Origin: Sulfurihydrogenibium subterraneum DSM 15120
GTDB taxonomy: Bacteria > Aquificota > Aquificia > Aquificales > Hydrogenothermaceae
DNA: 64,000 nt
NCBI RefSeq assembly: GCF_000619805.1
Contig: NZ_JHUV01000009.1
Span: 186,103 to 250,102 of the forward strand
Direction: 5' to 3'
The notes beneath the pieces are model-generated. The model was not told where the DNA came from, did not search any database, and saw nothing but the letters and a program-made list of their open reading frames with translations. Below are positions 29,431-39,538 of the stretch, piece by piece (within the stretch, counting starts at the first letter, position 1; each line of letters begins with the position of its first letter). Made by a program: the position numbers and the translations under genes.

Positions 29431-30068
29431 AGCAGATTCAGCTATTTATGTTTGATTTAGACGGGACTTTACTTGACTCATCAGAAGATATAGCCATTGC
29501 GGTAAATTACGCATTTGAAAAGTTAAGTATTCCACAAAAAACCACTCAAGAGATAGTGTCAAAAGTAGGATACGGGGCTAAAAAACTTATAGAAGACTTA
29601 ATACCAGATTACCCACAGGACATTAAAGAGAAAGCTTTAGAACTTTTTAGAGAATTTTACTACAAAAACCCCGTTATTTACTCAAAACTTTACGAAGGTG
29701 CTCAAGAAACGGTTATAAAATTAAAAGAGAGTGGAAAATCAGTAGCGGTAATTACAAACAAGTACGAAGAATTATCAAAAAAAATATTAGATAAACTGGA
29801 AATTTTAAACTACATAGATTTAGTTGTTGGAGCTGATACAACACCTGAAAAAAAACCAAGTCCTTTACCAGTTTTTTACGCTTTAGAAAAGCTAAAACCT
29901 GAAAAACAAAACTCAATTCTTATTGGAGATAGTGAAACAGATATCTTAACAGCAAAAAATTCACAGATAAAAAGCTGTCTTGTTTTACACGGTTATGGAA
30001 ATAAACAGCTTGCTTTATCTTTAAATCCAGATTACGTAATAAATAGCCTAAAAGAAATAGAGGTGTGA
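29427..30068 (+). CDS. gph: HAD-family phosphatase, phosphoglycolate phosphatase-like
   Basis: A 213-residue haloacid dehalogenase-type phosphatase. Motif I is FDLDGTLLDS (9-18), a helical cap follows, then motif II AVITNK, motif III Lys in KKPSPLP, and motif IV IGDSETDI. The Gph-type cap suggests phosphoglycolate or another small phosphate as substrate. ATGA overlap with ftsB. The next gene starts 3 bp after its stop. Confidence 0.85.
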
Positions 30069-30070
30069 TT

Positions 30071-30838
30071 ATGGCTCAAAATTGGAGAACAAAAATATCT
30101 TTTAACACCAAAGAAGAGACTTACATAAGAGGATATCCTTTAACCCAGATGATAGGAAAACTTTCATTTTCTGAAGGCATCTATCTACTTTTAAAAGGAG
30201 AGCTCCCAACAGAAAAAGAAAAAAAGATGTTTGATGCAATATTCGTATCTGTTATAGACCACGGAGTAGCTCCACCTTCAGTAGTTGCACTTAGAAACGT
30301 TATATCAGGAGGAAATAGTCTTCATGTAGGAGTGGCAACTGGAGTCCTTACATTTGGAGATTACCACGGTGGAGCTTTAGAAGATGCTATGAGATTTTTG
30401 CAAGAGTATGCAAAAGATGAGGAAGATGTAGAAGCTGTCGCTACAAGACTTGCAGAGAAAGTAGTAAAAGAAAAGTGGAAAATATCAGGATTTGGACATA
30501 AATATTACAAAGACTTTGACCCAAGGACAAAAAAACTTATGGATTTAGCAAAGGAGCTTGGACTTTTTGGAATACATTGCAGACTTGCTCTATCTTTAGA
30601 AGAAGAAATATACAAGCTAAAAGGTAAAAAACTTGTGTTAAATGTAGACGGTGCAATTGCTGCTATCACTTCTGATATGGGGTTTGATTACAGACTTGGA
30701 AAAGGATTTTTTATAATAGGAAGAATTCCAGGACTTGTTGCCCACGCCTTTGAAGAACTAACCCAAGAGCCACCTTTCAGAAGGTTAGATGAAGAAGAGA
30801 TTGAATACCAAGGGCATCCACCGAGAAACCTTGAATAG
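30071..30838 (+). CDS. ccl: Citryl-CoA lyase-like (citrate synthase fold) protein
   Basis: A 255-residue protein equivalent to the C-terminal part of citrate synthase. The catalytic triad is in place: His99 in DYHGGA, His143 in GFGHKYYKDFDPR, and Asp193 in NVDGAIAAI. The size matches Hydrogenobacter citryl-CoA lyase, which cleaves citryl-CoA in the reductive TCA cycle; the C-terminal domain of ATP-citrate lyase is a relative. Citryl-CoA synthetase genes are not here. The start is ATG 30071 behind GAGGTG; GTG 30065 is also open. It is followed 2 bp later by the histidine kinase. Confidence 0.8.
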   Translation: MAQNWRTKISFNTKEETYIRGYPLTQMIGKLSFSEGIYLLLKGELPTEKEKKMFDAIFVSVIDHGVAPPSVVALRNVISGGNSLHVGVATGVLTFGDYHGGALEDAMRFLQEYAKDEEDVEAVATRLAEKVVKEKWKISGFGHKYYKDFDPRTKKLMDLAKELGLFGIHCRLALSLEEEIYKLKGKKLVLNVDGAIAAITSDMGFDYRLGKGFFIIGRIPGLVAHAFEELTQEPPFRRLDEEEIEYQGHPPRNLE

Positions 30839-30840
30839 TA

Positions 30841-32808
30841 ATGAACTTAGAAAAGGATAAAACAAAGAGAAACCTTCTTATATTCTTCATTTCGTTTATA
30901 CTGTTTTTAGGTGGAAACTACTACATTTTTAGCAAACTTGAAAAAGTTAAAGATGTACTTAATCCTTATCTGTTTTTGTTTATTTTAAACATTGACGTAA
31001 TTTTTTTCATAATCATCTTTGCATCTTTACTTAGATACATTATAAAAATATTTTTCCAAGAAGGTATCAAAGGAAAACTACGGCTTAAACTTACAGTAAT
31101 ACTGGTATTAATGATTATTATCCCTTCAATGATACTTTTTACAGTGTCTGTATCTATAATATCCAGCGCTACAAACCTCTGGTTTTCTGGAAAAGTAGGA
31201 AATGCACTTGGTAAATTAGACACGATAATAACTCAAAATATTACATCTAATCAAGAATGGGTTCTTAAAGTATATAAATCTATTAAAGAAGGTGTGATAC
31301 ACCCAAAAGACACAGTAGATTTTTTAGGACTTAGAACAGTTGCTATAAACGATAACGAAGGAAGACTCTTAGAATTTTACGGAAAACCTTACGATAGAGA
31401 GATACTAAATGCTCTTGGAAAAGAAGGTTTTACAATATATCAAAATAAGGTTGTTTATCAAGACAAATTAGATAATGATAGAAAAATACTTTTAGTTTAC
31501 GAGCTTCCAAAAGATATAATCCTTTCAAAAGAAGATACGGCTTTAATCCTTGAAATTTACAACCAACTGAGATTTTACAAAACACCTATCCGTATAGGCT
31601 ACATTCTTATATTACTTACAATTACCATATCTGTTATATTTGCTGCCTTTTGGCTCAGTAGATTTATAATAACAAATATAACAAAACCAGTAGAAGCTCT
31701 TGTAGATGCTTCTAAAAGACTTTCTGAAGGGGACTTGTCTATAAAGATAAACTTGAAAGCTCAAGATGAGTTTGGAATCTTAATAGAAGAGTTTAATAAA
31801 ATGGTAGATAGATTAAACATTCTTTATAAAAAGTTAGAGGAAAGAAACAACATACTTAGAAAAAATAAAGAGTATTTAGAGGCAATTTTAAACAACATAA
31901 GAGCAGGTGTAGTTTACTCTTCTGAAGACAGTAAAATAGAAAACATAAATCTTTCTGCTAAATCTATCTTAGGAGAAAGCATTGAAAAGTTCAAAAGAAA
32001 GCACATAAAAGACTTTGCTAATGAGTACAAACTGGATTTATCTAACGAAAAAGAACAGATATTAGATATAAACGGCAAAACTTTAATAATTAAAATAACA
32101 CATATATCAAAAGATGGATATGTTATAGTTTTTGATGACATTACAGATATAATATCAGCGCAAAAACTGAAAATGTGGAAAGAAGTAGCCCAGAGAATAG
32201 CCCATGAAATCAAAAACCCACTCACACCAATAAAACTCTCTGCAGAGAGGATAATAAACCAGTGGAAAAAGAAAAATCCAAATATAGACCAAATTATAGA
32301 AAAATCAACTTCAATTATAATCTCTGAAACAGAACATCTATCTCAGCTTGTTAGGGAGTTTAACCAGTTTGGTCTTTCCTTCTCAGATTTTGAAAAAGAA
32401 AGTTTAGACTTATGTCAGCTTCTGAATGAAACAGCTGAAAGCTACATAGATGAACGTTTTAAGGTTGAGATAGAGTGTTTGTATAAACCTGTAATTAAAG
32501 GAAATAAAAAACTTTTAAAACAAGCATTTTCAAACATAATTCAAAACTCCTACGAAGAAGCTGATTACTTAAAAATAACTGTCAAATCTGAAGAAAACAG
32601 TGTATTAATTTTATTTGAAGACAATGGAAAAGGAATACCAAAAGAAGATTTAGATAAAATATTTATACCATATTACTCTAAAAAACCTAAAGGTAGTGGG
32701 CTTGGAATGGCTATTACAAAAGAGATAATAGAAAATCACGGTGGTAAAATACAAGCTTTAGAAAGCAATAAAGGTGCAAAGATTTTAATAATACTCAAAG
32801 AGGAATAA
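30841..32808 (+). CDS. NtrY-like sensor histidine kinase
   Basis: A 655-residue membrane kinase. It has three N-terminal hydrophobic helices (about 10-30, 42-65, 80-108), an extracytoplasmic domain (about 110-245), a further helix (255-278), HAMP (about 280-335), a PAS-like region (350-440), and HisKA with phosphoacceptor RIAHEIKNPLTPIKLSAERI. HATPase motifs are QAFSNIIQNSYEEA, DNGKGIP and KGSGLGMAI. NtrY proteins usually pair with NtrX, but no response regulator with an intact receiver is nearby. Confidence 0.88.
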   Translation: MNLEKDKTKRNLLIFFISFILFLGGNYYIFSKLEKVKDVLNPYLFLFILNIDVIFFIIIFASLLRYIIKIFFQEGIKGKLRLKLTVILVLMIIIPSMILFTVSVSIISSATNLWFSGKVGNALGKLDTIITQNITSNQEWVLKVYKSIKEGVIHPKDTVDFLGLRTVAINDNEGRLLEFYGKPYDREILNALGKEGFTIYQNKVVYQDKLDNDRKILLVYELPKDIILSKEDTALILEIYNQLRFYKTPIRIGYILILLTITISVIFAAFWLSRFIITNITKPVEALVDASKRLSEGDLSIKINLKAQDEFGILIEEFNKMVDRLNILYKKLEERNNILRKNKEYLEAILNNIRAGVVYSSEDSKIENINLSAKSILGESIEKFKRKHIKDFANEYKLDLSNEKEQILDINGKTLIIKITHISKDGYVIVFDDITDIISAQKLKMWKEVAQRIAHEIKNPLTPIKLSAERIINQWKKKNPNIDQIIEKSTSIIISETEHLSQLVREFNQFGLSFSDFEKESLDLCQLLNETAESYIDERFKVEIECLYKPVIKGNKKLLKQAFSNIIQNSYEEADYLKITVKSEENSVLILFEDNGKGIPKEDLDKIFIPYYSKKPKGSGLGMAITKEIIENHGGKIQALESNKGAKILIILKEE

Positions 32809-32809
32809 T

Positions 32810-35137
32810 ATGAATATTAAAAAAGTTTTTTACGAAGATTTATTATTAGACATAAAACTTGATAAATCTACAAAAGATGTAGAACCTAAACCAGTATTTT
32901 TCGGCCAAGAACGTGTTGAAAATGCTTTTAGAATTGGATTAAGTGTAAAAAAGGAAGGCTATAACTTATATGTAGCAGGTCCCGATGGAATAGGAAGAAC
33001 TATTTACACTAAAAATAGACTTGAAGAAGAGGCATTAAAGTATCCAACACCTGAGGATATTATTTACTATTATGATTTTGAAAATCCTTTTCGTCCAAAA
33101 TTTTTAAAGGTAAAAGCTGGATTAGGAAAAATACTTGTATCTCTTGTAGATGAAGTTTTGAATATTTTGAAAAGAGAAGTTTACAAAATATTTGAGAGTA
33201 AAGAATACGAAGATGAAGAAGCTAATATATTAAGGTCTGTAGAGGAAAAAAGAGAAGAACTATTTGAAAGCTTAAGAGATGAAGCACAAAAATATAACCT
33301 TGGAGTGATCATAACTCCAAGAGGAATAGAACTTTTTCCGATAATTAATGGTAGAGTTATAACAAACTTAAAAAACCTATCAGAAAAACAGTTTGAAGAG
33401 TATCAAGAGAATCTTGATAAATTTGATTCTAAATTCAGGGATTATATAAGGCAACTTAGAGAATTAGATCATCAAGTTGAGGATCTTTTAAAAAGTTTAA
33501 AAGTTAAAGTCTCAAAATTTAAAATAGACAGTATATACTATAAATTAGAGAAAACTTTTGAAAATAACCCACAAATTCTCAATTTTATTGAATATCATAA
33601 AAAGAATGTTATTGAAAATATAGATGTATTTATAGAACTAAGATATGCAGAAAAAAATCCATTTGTATTAAAGAGTTTAGAAAAAGAATTAGAAAGTTTT
33701 CAACTTAATCTTATAGTAGATAACTCTAATACAAAAGGAGCTCCTATAATAATAGAGACAAATCCAAGTTTTAAAAATCTCTTTGGAGGTATAACATACC
33801 AAGCAGAATTGGGAGTTCTTTATGCAAATCATAAAAATATATTTGCAGGCAGTTTTCATAAAGCAAACGGTGGTTTTCTTGTTTTGTACATAAAAGACCT
33901 TTTAAAAAATATCTTCTTATGGGAAGCTTTTAAAAAGGCTATAGTAAATAAAGAAGTTTACATAAATCAAGATTACACCTTAGGATTGTACTCCTTACAA
34001 GTTGGATTGGATCCAGAGCCAATTCCTTTAGATATTAAAGTAATTTTAATTGGTGATAGTTTTACTTATGACCTTTTATCTGAATATGACCCAGAATTTA
34101 AAAAAATTTTTAAGATAAAAGCAGAATTCAATCCGATAGTAAAAATTAACGATGATATCCTAAATAAATTTCCAACTTTAGTTAAAAATATAGTATCTTC
34201 TGAAGATTTAAAAGATGTTTCAAAAGAAGGTTTACAAGAGCTTTTAAAATTCTCTATCTATAAATCAGGTAGTAGAGAAAAAGTAAACTTGAATTTTAGC
34301 TTAATAACAGACATTTTGAGAGAGGCAAGTGCTATTTCAGATTCTCAATTAATACAACCAGAAGATATAAAGTCTGTAATAAAAGACAAATTGTTTAGAG
34401 AAAATTTGATAGAAGAGAAAATTTTTGAACTTATAAACGAAGGAAAGATAATAATAGATATAGATAATAAAAAAGTTGGTCAGGTATATGGTCTTTCTGT
34501 TTATGAAGTTGGTAATTTATCCTTTGGAAAACCTACAAGAATTACTGCATCAGCATATATAGGAGAAAAAGGAATAATAAACATAGAAAGAGAAGTTGAA
34601 TTAAGTGGTCCTATACACGATAAAGGAGTATTAATACTATCTGGTTATTTAGGTAAAAAGTATGGTACAGATTTTCCTTTAGCATTAAACTGTAGTATCA
34701 CTTTTGAACAGTCCTATGGCGAAGTAGAAGGAGACAGTGCATCTTTAGCAGAATTAATTGCTATTTTATCAGAGATTGGTGAGGTACCTGTTAGACAAAA
34801 TATTGCTGTTACAGGGTCAGTAGATCAACATGGAAACGTTCAACCTGTTGGTGGAATAAAAGAAAAGATAGAAGGATTCTTTAAAGTATGTAAAATAAAA
34901 GGATTGACAGGTAAAGAGGGAGTTATTATACCTTTAAAAAACAAAGATAATCTGTTATTAGACGAAGAAGTAATACAAGCTGTTAAAGATGATAAATTTA
35001 ACATATTCTTTGTGGAAAATGTAGATGAAGCTATTTTTATTCTATCAGAGCTTGACCCATTAGACTTCCACAGAAAAGTGAAATTACGCTTAGAAGAATT
35101 TTATAAGAATTCTACAAAATTTTTTAAAGGTAAATAA
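32810..35137 (+). CDS. Lon-related protease with AAA_32-type N-terminal region
   Basis: A 775-residue protein one base after the kinase gene. The N-terminal P-loop-like segment AGPDGIGRTIY has Arg where Walker A has Lys. A long helical insert (about 110-270) precedes the rest of the ATPase-like core, with GGFLVLYIKDLL. The Lon protease domain (about 560-770) has catalytic Ser643 in EGDSASLAEL and Lys684 in VGGIKEKIEG. Stand-alone Lon-like proteases of this architecture are widespread; substrates are not known. Confidence 0.85.
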   Translation: MNIKKVFYEDLLLDIKLDKSTKDVEPKPVFFGQERVENAFRIGLSVKKEGYNLYVAGPDGIGRTIYTKNRLEEEALKYPTPEDIIYYYDFENPFRPKFLKVKAGLGKILVSLVDEVLNILKREVYKIFESKEYEDEEANILRSVEEKREELFESLRDEAQKYNLGVIITPRGIELFPIINGRVITNLKNLSEKQFEEYQENLDKFDSKFRDYIRQLRELDHQVEDLLKSLKVKVSKFKIDSIYYKLEKTFENNPQILNFIEYHKKNVIENIDVFIELRYAEKNPFVLKSLEKELESFQLNLIVDNSNTKGAPIIIETNPSFKNLFGGITYQAELGVLYANHKNIFAGSFHKANGGFLVLYIKDLLKNIFLWEAFKKAIVNKEVYINQDYTLGLYSLQVGLDPEPIPLDIKVILIGDSFTYDLLSEYDPEFKKIFKIKAEFNPIVKINDDILNKFPTLVKNIVSSEDLKDVSKEGLQELLKFSIYKSGSREKVNLNFSLITDILREASAISDSQLIQPEDIKSVIKDKLFRENLIEEKIFELINEGKIIIDIDNKKVGQVYGLSVYEVGNLSFGKPTRITASAYIGEKGIINIEREVELSGPIHDKGVLILSGYLGKKYGTDFPLALNCSITFEQSYGEVEGDSASLAELIAILSEIGEVPVRQNIAVTGSVDQHGNVQPVGGIKEKIEGFFKVCKIKGLTGKEGVIIPLKNKDNLLLDEEVIQAVKDDKFNIFFVENVDEAIFILSELDPLDFHRKVKLRLEEFYKNSTKFFKGK

Positions 35138-36205
35138 TTATCTAATCTTTAATGTTGATAAAGCGATAATCGATAAAAGAAGAGATATTATCCATACTCT
35201 TACGACTATTTTTGGTTCAGGAATACCGTGAAGCTCAAAATGGTGGTGTATAGGAGCCATTTTAAATAGTCTTTTACCACCTGTTAACCTGTAGTAGCCT
35301 ACTTGAGCTATAACAGATAACGTTTCTAATACAAATATACCACCTACTATTGCTAAAACAATTTCTTGTTTTGTTATTATAGATGTAAGACCTAAAACAG
35401 CTCCTATAGATAGAGCTCCTGCATCTCCCATAAACATTTCAGCCGGAAAAGAGTTAAACCATAAAAACCCAAGTCCTGCACCAAGTAAAGCCATAAGAAA
35501 GACTGTTATCTCTCCACTACCTTCTACATAAGGAACTATAAGGTATTTAGATAAGACGATATTTCCACTTATGTAAGCAAATATAGCAAAAGTAGAAACT
35601 GATATTAAAGAAGGTCCTATTGCCAATCCATCAAGTCCATCTGTTAAGTTAACAGCGTTTGACGCACCTACTATTATGAATATCATTAAAGGTATGTAAA
35701 AAATACCTAAATCTATACTTAAATTTTTAAAAAACGGAAAATATAAAATAGTATTAAACTTCGGATATATGTATAAAGCTACAGATATTAAAGTTGATGA
35801 TACAAGTTGCATCAAAAATTTTGCTTTAGAAGACAAACCTTTTTTATCTTTGACTTTTTTGTAATCATCTAAAAACCCAATAAAACCAAAGGATAAAAAT
35901 GTAAACATTAAAAGCCAGATATAAATGTTGTCAAGACGACACCATAGAACAGATGTAAATAATACAGATAACAGTATTAAAACTCCTCCCATTGTAGGTG
36001 TGTGTTTTTTTATCTGATGCCAATCAGGAGTATCTTGTCTTACATATCCACCTTGTTTATTTTGGAAAACTTTTAATCTTTCTATAACATAAGGACCTAA
36101 GACTAACGATATAAAAAATGCCGTCAGTAAAGCGTAAAAACCCCTAAAAGTTATATACTTAAATATATTAATGTCTAAATACTCATAAAATAAATGGTAA
36201 AACAT
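35138..36205 (-). CDS. mraY: Phospho-N-acetylmuramoyl-pentapeptide transferase
   Basis: Transfers phospho-MurNAc-pentapeptide to undecaprenyl phosphate, forming lipid I. The 355-residue, ten-helix membrane enzyme has HTPTMGG, FLDDYKK with the Asp pair, NLTDGLDGLA, FMGDAGAL and MAPIHHHFE. It ends directly against the converging Lon-like gene, with no intergenic base. No other mur or mra gene is adjacent, so the usual dcw cluster is broken up. Confidence 0.96.
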   Translation of the reverse strand: MFYHLFYEYLDINIFKYITFRGFYALLTAFFISLVLGPYVIERLKVFQNKQGGYVRQDTPDWHQIKKHTPTMGGVLILLSVLFTSVLWCRLDNIYIWLLMFTFLSFGFIGFLDDYKKVKDKKGLSSKAKFLMQLVSSTLISVALYIYPKFNTILYFPFFKNLSIDLGIFYIPLMIFIIVGASNAVNLTDGLDGLAIGPSLISVSTFAIFAYISGNIVLSKYLIVPYVEGSGEITVFLMALLGAGLGFLWFNSFPAEMFMGDAGALSIGAVLGLTSIITKQEIVLAIVGGIFVLETLSVIAQVGYYRLTGGKRLFKMAPIHHHFELHGIPEPKIVVRVWIISLLLSIIALSTLKIR

Positions 36206-36217
36206 TAAATCTCCTTT

Positions 36218-36793
36218 TTAACATCTATTGATAGAAAAAAGCCTGTCTAAAATAATAGCAGCTGCATTTCTTACAGATAAATGATTGTAATCTCCCGGAC
36301 CTAATATAGGTTCTAAAACATAATCACAGCTTTCAACTAATTCAGAAGGCATACCCCAACCTGTTCCAAGTAAAATAAGGTACACATCATCTTTTTTGCT
36401 TAAAATTTCTCTCATTTGTGAATAACTTACAGTTTGTGGATACCTCTTTGCTGATGTTGCTATCAATTTTGGATACTTCCCTTTCTCTTTTTTTATTTTC
36501 TCTAACATCTCTGTAATAGAAGAAACGACTCTTACCAAACTACCTGCCATAGACCTTCTTGGGTTAAAAGAGGCTCCAAAACCTTCTGTCCAATATTTTA
36601 TTTGCTCTTTTATAACAAACTGCTGGGCTTCTAATGGTTGTACTATATAATAACCAGCAAGTTCATAGGTTCTTGCTGGTCTTGCCACATCATGAAAGTC
36701 TAAAGTTGTAAAAGATGTACATACCCATTTTTTTTCTTTATTTAAAGCAGGATAATGAACTACAGATACGTAAACATGGTCGTTATGCATCAT
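36218..36793 (-). CDS. SPOUT-type RNA methyltransferase
   Basis: A 191-residue protein of the small SAM-dependent RNA methyltransferase family seen in Aquifex and spirochaetes. The C-terminal half has the trefoil-knot signature: [12 protein letters not shown], then [27 protein letters not shown]. The N-terminal half has [16 protein letters not shown]. The RNA target is not known. ATG 36793 is preceded by GGAG; ATG 36790 is the alternative. The start lies within the last codons of cimA. Confidence 0.8.
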   Translation of the reverse strand: MMHNDHVYVSVVHYPALNKEKKWVCTSFTTLDFHDVARPARTYELAGYYIVQPLEAQQFVIKEQIKYWTEGFGASFNPRRSMAGSLVRVVSSITEMLEKIKKEKGKYPKLIATSAKRYPQTVSYSQMREILSKKDDVYLILLGTGWGMPSELVESCDYVLEPILGPGDYNHLSVRNAAAIILDRLFSINRC

Positions 36794-38384
36794 CTTTCTC
36801 TCCAGCTGGTTTAATTCCATCTTTTACAAGCTTATACACAATACTGTCAACCACTGCTTGCCAAGACGCTTCTATAATGTTATCAGAAACTCCCACAGTT
36901 CCCCATTTTTTACTTTTATCTCTACTTTCTATAAGTACTCTTATTTTTGCAGCTGTTCCGCCACTTTCGTTAACTATTCTCACTTTGTAATCTATTAACT
37001 CAACTTCTGCCAATGAAGGATAGACAGCTGTCAAAGCCTTTTTTAATGCTTTGTCTAATGCATTAACAGGACCATAACCTAAAGATGCTGTATGCTCATA
37101 GTGGTTTTCTATTTTTATTCTTACGGTTGCTTCTGATATAGGGCTTTTGTCTGTGTATCTTCTTGCTATTAAAACTCTGTAGGCATCCAAATCAAAGTAT
37201 TTTGGTAATGTTCCGAGATGTTTTCTTATAAGAAGTTCTAAAGACGCTTCTGCAGCTTCAAAGTGATAACCTTGGTTTTCTAACTCCTTTATTTCTTGGA
37301 CAAGTTTTGTGAGTCTTTCGTCTTTTTCATCTATTTCTATTCCTATCTCTTTTGCTTTGTATATGATATTACTTTTTCCTGCTAAATCAGAGACTAATAC
37401 TTTTCTTCTGTTGCCTACTTCTTCTGGCAAGATGTGTTCATAACTTCTTGGATTTCTTAAAACTGCTGATGCGTGTACTCCACCTTTATGGGCAAATGCA
37501 CTATCTCCAACGTAAGGCATATTTTTAGGAACAGGCATGTTAATTATGTCTGAAACAAAGTTAGATATTTCTTTTAACCTTTTTATGTTTTCTCTTGGGA
37601 CAGTTTCGTATCCAAGCTTTAAAGATAGATTAGGAATTATAGAACAAAGGTTAGCGTTTCCACATCTTTCTCCTATACCGTTTATAGTTCCGTGTACTTG
37701 GACTGCTCCATTTAAAACGGCTACAATAGAGTTCCATACAGCTGTATCTGAGTCGTTATGAGCGTGTATGCCAAGTTTTGCAGTAATACCAGCTTCTTTT
37801 ACAGATTTAAACGCTCTTTCAATATCTGTAGGAAGACTTCCTCCGTTAGTATCACACAGAATTAAAAAATCAGCTCCTGCCTGCTGAGCAACTTTTAAAA
37901 CTTCTAAAGCGTAGTTAGGATTCTCTTTAAATCCGTCAAAAAAGTGTTCTGCGTCAAATATTACTTCATCTACGTACTTTTTCAAGTAAGAGATAGAATC
38001 GTATATCATCTCAAGATTTTTTTCTAAGGTTGTTTTTAAAGCTTCAGTTACGTGTAAATCCCAAGATTTACCAAATATTGTTATTACTGGTGTTTCTGCT
38101 TTTATTAAGTCTTGAATTTGTGGGTCTTCTTCAACTTTTAAGGAAGATCTTCTTGTAGAACCAAAGGCTGTTATTTTTGTGTTTTTTAAATTTAACTTTT
38201 TTACCTCTTTAAAAAAAGTCATATCTTTTGGGTTTGAGCCTGGCCAACCACCTTCTATGTAATGAACGCCAAAGTCTGCTAATTTCTCTGCAATTCTAAG
38301 TTTGTCTTCTACAGAAACACTTACACCTTCCGCTTGAGTCCCGTCTCTTAGCGTTGTATCGTATATTAATACTTGTTTTTCCAT
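36783..38384 (-). CDS. cimA: Citramalate synthase
   Basis: Condenses pyruvate and acetyl-CoA to (R)-citramalate, the threonine-independent route to 2-oxobutyrate and isoleucine. The 533 residues have [40 protein letters not shown], and a C-terminal regulatory domain with [16 protein letters not shown] in [10 protein letters not shown] supports the CimA subclass over LeuA. It starts 1 bp after hisF on the minus strand and overlaps the methyltransferase. Confidence 0.9.
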   Translation of the reverse strand: MEKQVLIYDTTLRDGTQAEGVSVSVEDKLRIAEKLADFGVHYIEGGWPGSNPKDMTFFKEVKKLNLKNTKITAFGSTRRSSLKVEEDPQIQDLIKAETPVITIFGKSWDLHVTEALKTTLEKNLEMIYDSISYLKKYVDEVIFDAEHFFDGFKENPNYALEVLKVAQQAGADFLILCDTNGGSLPTDIERAFKSVKEAGITAKLGIHAHNDSDTAVWNSIVAVLNGAVQVHGTINGIGERCGNANLCSIIPNLSLKLGYETVPRENIKRLKEISNFVSDIINMPVPKNMPYVGDSAFAHKGGVHASAVLRNPRSYEHILPEEVGNRRKVLVSDLAGKSNIIYKAKEIGIEIDEKDERLTKLVQEIKELENQGYHFEAAEASLELLIRKHLGTLPKYFDLDAYRVLIARRYTDKSPISEATVRIKIENHYEHTASLGYGPVNALDKALKKALTAVYPSLAEVELIDYKVRIVNESGGTAAKIRVLIESRDKSKKWGTVGVSDNIIEASWQAVVDSIVYKLVKDGIKPAGEKDDA

Positions 38385-38385
38385 A

Positions 38386-39144
38386 TTAAATCCTCACGTT
38401 TACGTTTTTTTCTTTTAAAAACTGTTTTAACTCTTTTATACCTACTTCTTTAAAATGAAACAAAGAAGCTGCTAAAGCTGCATCTGCTTTTCCTTCTTCA
38501 AACACTTCATAAAAATGTTCTTTTTTCCCTGCTCCTCCTGATGCTATAACAGGAATTTTAACAGCTTCAGATACTGCTTTTGTAAGTTCTACATCGTATC
38601 CAGATTTTGTACCATCTTTATCCATAGATGTAAGAAGTATCTCTCCTGCTCCTAAGTCTTCTACAGCTTTTGCCCACTGGACTGCATCTATTCCTGTTGG
38701 CGTTCTACCACCGTTTATGTAAACTTCCCATTTATTTTCATCTATCTTTTTTGCATCTATAGCTACAACTATTGTAGATGAACCAAATCTAACTGCTGCA
38801 CTTTCTACCAAAGATGGATTTTTTACAGCTGCTGTATTTATAGATACTTTATCTGCTCCGTTTTCAAGAAGTTTTCTTATATCTTCTAAAGACCTTACAC
38901 CACCACCTACAGTCAGTGGCATAAAAACAGTTTCTGCCGTCTTTTTAACAACATCTAATATAATATCTCTATCTTCTGCAGAAGCCGTAATATCAAGAAA
39001 AACTATCTCATCAGCACCTTCTTTATCGTATGCAGCTGCTATCTCAACAGGGTCTCCCGCATCTATCAGATTTACAAAGTTAACACCTTTTACAACTCTA
39101 CCTTTATTAACATCTAAACAAGGTATAATGCGTTTTGCTAACAA
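38386..39144 (-). CDS. hisF: Imidazole glycerol phosphate synthase subunit HisF
   Basis: The cyclase half of the histidine-pathway enzyme, which also releases AICAR. The 252-residue barrel has [18 protein letters not shown] with the catalytic Asp, [31 protein letters not shown] with the second Asp, and [12 protein letters not shown]. It leads the hisF-cimA-methyltransferase-mraY run. HisH is not in the window. Confidence 0.97.
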   Translation of the reverse strand: MLAKRIIPCLDVNKGRVVKGVNFVNLIDAGDPVEIAAAYDKEGADEIVFLDITASAEDRDIILDVVKKTAETVFMPLTVGGGVRSLEDIRKLLENGADKVSINTAAVKNPSLVESAAVRFGSSTIVVAIDAKKIDENKWEVYINGGRTPTGIDAVQWAKAVEDLGAGEILLTSMDKDGTKSGYDVELTKAVSEAVKIPVIASGGAGKKEHFYEVFEEGKADAALAASLFHFKEVGIKELKQFLKEKNVNVRI

Positions 39145-39178
39145 TCTGACTCCTTAAAAATTTTTTAAGATTAATATT

Positions 39179-39538
39179 TTAAGGCAGATTTTCAATCTCT
39201 TCAACGTTTAGTGATTTTAAATAATCTCTGTAAGAAGAATTTACTTGAATTCCCTCAGCTTTTAACATCTGGGAAAATTTTTGAAACATTTTATCTCCAT
39301 GTTTATCGACATCAAAGAGGATGATACACTTATCGAAATTATTTAGAATATTTTCTACAACATCGTAATACTTTTTGCCTTGAAGGACAATTATGTTATT
39401 AATTCCATAGCTTGACAACTTTGTTAAGTCTCTTTTTCCTTCTACGAGTACACAGGTGTGTTTGTTTTGAGATTCTTCTTTTAATTTTAACTTCCAATCT
39501 TCAAATGAAGAAAAATTACTACTCACCTTTAATTCCAA
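39179..39538 (-). CDS. Small Toprim-domain protein
   Basis: A 119-residue protein made almost wholly of one Toprim domain: VLVEGKRDLTKL (catalytic Glu near 32), GINNIIVLQGK, then IILFDVDKHGDKM with the acidic DxD-like pair. Free-standing Toprim proteins are related to RNase M5 and primase folds and may act on nucleic acid; the substrate is unknown. The start is TTG 39538 or possibly GTG 39526. It overlaps the preceding pseudo-receiver gene by 20 bp, so they probably work together. Confidence 0.78.
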   Translation of the reverse strand: MELKVSSNFSSFEDWKLKLKEESQNKHTCVLVEGKRDLTKLSSYGINNIIVLQGKKYYDVVENILNNFDKCIILFDVDKHGDKMFQKFSQMLKAEGIQVNSSYRDYLKSLNVEEIENLP

